Shown piece by piece: positions 62,638 through 64,000 of a DNA stretch of 64,000 nucleotides. The stretch lies in contig CAVSCI010000021.1 in NCBI GenBank assembly GCA_963726365.1, positions 62,001 to 126,000 of the forward strand, read 5' to 3'. Positions within the stretch are counted from its first letter, which is position 1; each line of letters starts with the position of its first letter. This DNA is from JAABQG01 sp963726365. Its GTDB lineage: Bacteria; Pseudomonadota; Gammaproteobacteria; Burkholderiales; Burkholderiaceae_C. The position numbers and the translations under genes were made by a program. Below the pieces are notes generated by a model. It saw only the letters and a program-made list of their open reading frames with translations, searched no databases and had not been told where the DNA came from.

Positions 62638-63558
62638 TCAGGGGGCGGGCAGAAAACCTTCGACCGACAGGTAGCGCTCGCCGGTGTCGTAGTTGAAGCC
62701 CAGCACGGTGGCGCCGGCCGGCAGCTCCGGCAGTTTCTGGGCAATGGCGGCCAGCGTGGCGCCGGAGGAAATGCCCACCAGCAGGCCTTCTTCACGCGCA
62801 CAGCGCCGGGCCATCTCGCGCGCGGGCTCCGCGTCCACCTGGATCACGCCATCCAGCAGGCGGGTGTCGAGGTTCTTCGGGATGAAACCCGCACCGATGC
62901 CCTGGATCGGGTGCGGCGAAGGCGGTCCGCCGCTGATGACCGGGGAAGCCGCCGGTTCCACCGCAAAGACCTTCAGCCTCGGCCAAGCGGCCTTGAGCAC
63001 TTTTGCGCAGCCTGTCAGGTGGCCGCCGGTGCCCACGCCGGTGATCAGCGCGTCAATGCCGTCGGGGAAATCGGCCAGGATTTCCTGCGCCGTGGTGCGC
63101 GCGTGCACATCGACGTTGGCCGGGTTCTCGAACTGCTGCGGAATCCAGGCACCGGGGGTGGCGGCCTTGAGTTCCTCGGCGCGGGCGATGGCGCCCTTCA
63201 TGCCTTTTTCGCGCGGCGTCAGATCAAAACTGGCGCCATAGGCCAGCATCAGGCGCCGCCGCTCGATGCTCATGCTGTCGGGCATCACCAGCACCAGCTG
63301 GTAGCCCTTGACGGCGGCCACCATCGCCAGGCCGATGCCGGTGTTGCCGGAAGTGGGTTCGATGATGGTGCCACCAGGCTGGAGTGCGCCGGATCTTTCG
63401 GCGTCTTCCACCATGGCCAGCGCAATGCGGTCCTTGATCGAGCCGCCGGGGTTGCTGCGTTCGGACTTCACCCAGACCGCGTGGCTGTTGCCGAACAGGC
63501 GGTTGATGCGGATGTGCGGTGTGCCGCCGATGGATTGCAGGACGTTGTCGAATTTCAT
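62638..63558 (-). CDS. cysK: Cysteine synthase (O-acetylserine sulfhydrylase)
   Basis: PLP enzyme making cysteine from O-acetylserine and sulfide, 306 residues from MKFDNVLQSIGGTPH. The PLP lysine is K42 in NPGGSIKDRIA, the phosphate cup is GTGGHLTG, and the substrate loop is EPTSGNTGIGLA. The length and the NPGGS loop resemble CysM in some respects, so CysM-type activity is possible. The longer open frame to 63,750 would lack a clear function. Confidence 0.9.
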   Translation of the reverse strand: MKFDNVLQSIGGTPHIRINRLFGNSHAVWVKSERSNPGGSIKDRIALAMVEDAERSGALQPGGTIIEPTSGNTGIGLAMVAAVKGYQLVLVMPDSMSIERRRLMLAYGASFDLTPREKGMKGAIARAEELKAATPGAWIPQQFENPANVDVHARTTAQEILADFPDGIDALITGVGTGGHLTGCAKVLKAAWPRLKVFAVEPAASPVISGGPPSPHPIQGIGAGFIPKNLDTRLLDGVIQVDAEPAREMARRCAREEGLLVGISSGATLAAIAQKLPELPAGATVLGFNYDTGERYLSVEGFLPAP

Positions 63559-63595
63559 CTGGGGAGTCTCCTGGGGGTGATGGGGCGCCTCGTCC

Positions 63596-64000
63596 TCATG
63601 GGCGCCGTTGAAGAATCTGCTGCGCGGCCTGTTGTCCCGAAAGGAAGGCGCCGCCGCAGGTCTGGGCAAGGTTCTGCGCGACGGCTTCGCCGGCGAAGTA
63701 AAGTCGCTCATGAACCGGCAAGCCCAGCCATTGTCGCGCCTGGCCGCCACCGGGCTTCAGGTAGGCATAACTACCCCGGTGCAAGGGGTCTTCCACCCAG
63801 TTGGTGAAGGCGCCGCGAACGAGGCGGCGCGGTTGCAGCGGGCCGACACACTGCACCAGACGGGCCAGGCCCTCCTGTACGGCGAGCGGCTCGGGCATCG
63901 CGGCGAGTGCTTCGCCATAGGCGCCGCCGACCAGGCCGACCACCAGATTCGAGCCGAAGGGGTGGCACAGGAAATGCGGCGTCTGCCCCGTAGCTGGCTG
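63596..64000 (-). CDS. Flavin monoamine oxidase family protein, C-terminal part (5' end outside the window)
   Basis: 135 codons reach the right edge without a start. The end RLYFAGEAVAQNLAQTCGGAFLSGQQAAQQIL is the C-terminal FAD-binding motif of flavin amine oxidases, and HPFGSNLVVGLVGG continues upstream to the edge. It begins 37 bases before the cysK start on the same strand. The substrate cannot be judged from this part. Confidence 0.8.
   Translation of the reverse strand, partial: QPATGQTPHFLCHPFGSNLVVGLVGGAYGEALAAMPEPLAVQEGLARLVQCVGPLQPRRLVRGAFTNWVEDPLHRGSYAYLKPGGGQARQWLGLPVHERLYFAGEAVAQNLAQTCGGAFLSGQQAAQQILQRRP

Overview
The window is about 64 kb of GC-rich DNA from a betaproteobacterium, most likely a member of the Comamonadaceae (order Burkholderiales). 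The assignment rests on four things: an SAH riboswitch in front of ahcY-tlyA-metF, the block rplM-rpsI-DUF6776-bactofilin-erpA-anmK-M23 peptidase-tyrS, a paaABCDE operon behind a TetR/PaaR-type palindrome, and several dispersed repeats of the kind seen in that family. The genus cannot be fixed from this sequence. No rRNA, tRNA, CRISPR array, prophage or transposase gene was seen.

Layout. 1-5.3 kb: a very large UvrA-like gene of two tandem UvrA units, cut by the left edge and carrying about eight single-base frameshifts. 5.4-10.9 kb: a Bug-type binding protein, a methyltransferase divergent from a LysR regulator, a HAD phosphatase and prfC. 11-16.9 kb: the methyl cycle (SAH riboswitch, ahcY, tlyA, metF, rlpA), then metY and an OmpW porin. 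17-21 kb: the phenylacetyl-CoA epoxidase operon paaABCDE on the minus strand. 21-28.7 kb: rlmJ, rplM-rpsI and the cell-envelope and translation block through tyrS. 28.7-33.7 kb: an ankyrin protein, a secreted GlcG/HbpS-like protein, a two-component system, a cation efflux protein and dtd. 34-40.9 kb: a lipoprotein beta-propeller, ybeY-phoH, a second two-component system and ruvAB. 40.9-48.8 kb: a fusion of a fatty-acid-hydroxylase domain with a lysoplasmalogenase-like domain, then a minus-strand run (folM-like, folB, ttcA, a histidine phosphatase, a DSD1-like enzyme), and a MidA-like protein, DUF2905 and trxC. 48.9-53.1 kb: a secreted Gln-rich protein, cca, a GST and an NDUFA9-like protein. 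53.2-60.5 kb: a LysR regulator, the gltIJKL transporter, pyrC, DUF3025 and htpX. 60.7-64 kb: an FAD dehydrogenase, cysK and the end of a flavin amine oxidase.

Two features cut across the window. First, a roughly 60-bp imperfect hairpin repeat occurs at least eleven times. Five copies lie inside protein-coding genes, in frame, and four of these encode recognisably similar peptides around an A-x-x-D-H-x-T-L-G motif in unrelated housekeeping proteins. This is the most novel signal here. It resembles in concept the coding palindromic elements of Rickettsia. Other palindromic repeats are also present, including two copies inside the UvrA linker. Second, single-base indels break at least seven genes, among them pyrC, cca, ttcA and dtd, and hide the stop of DUF3025. 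Most are extra G or C bases and each is repaired by one base, so I read them as sequence errors rather than gene decay. The UvrA-like gene is the one place where their density could mean real decay.
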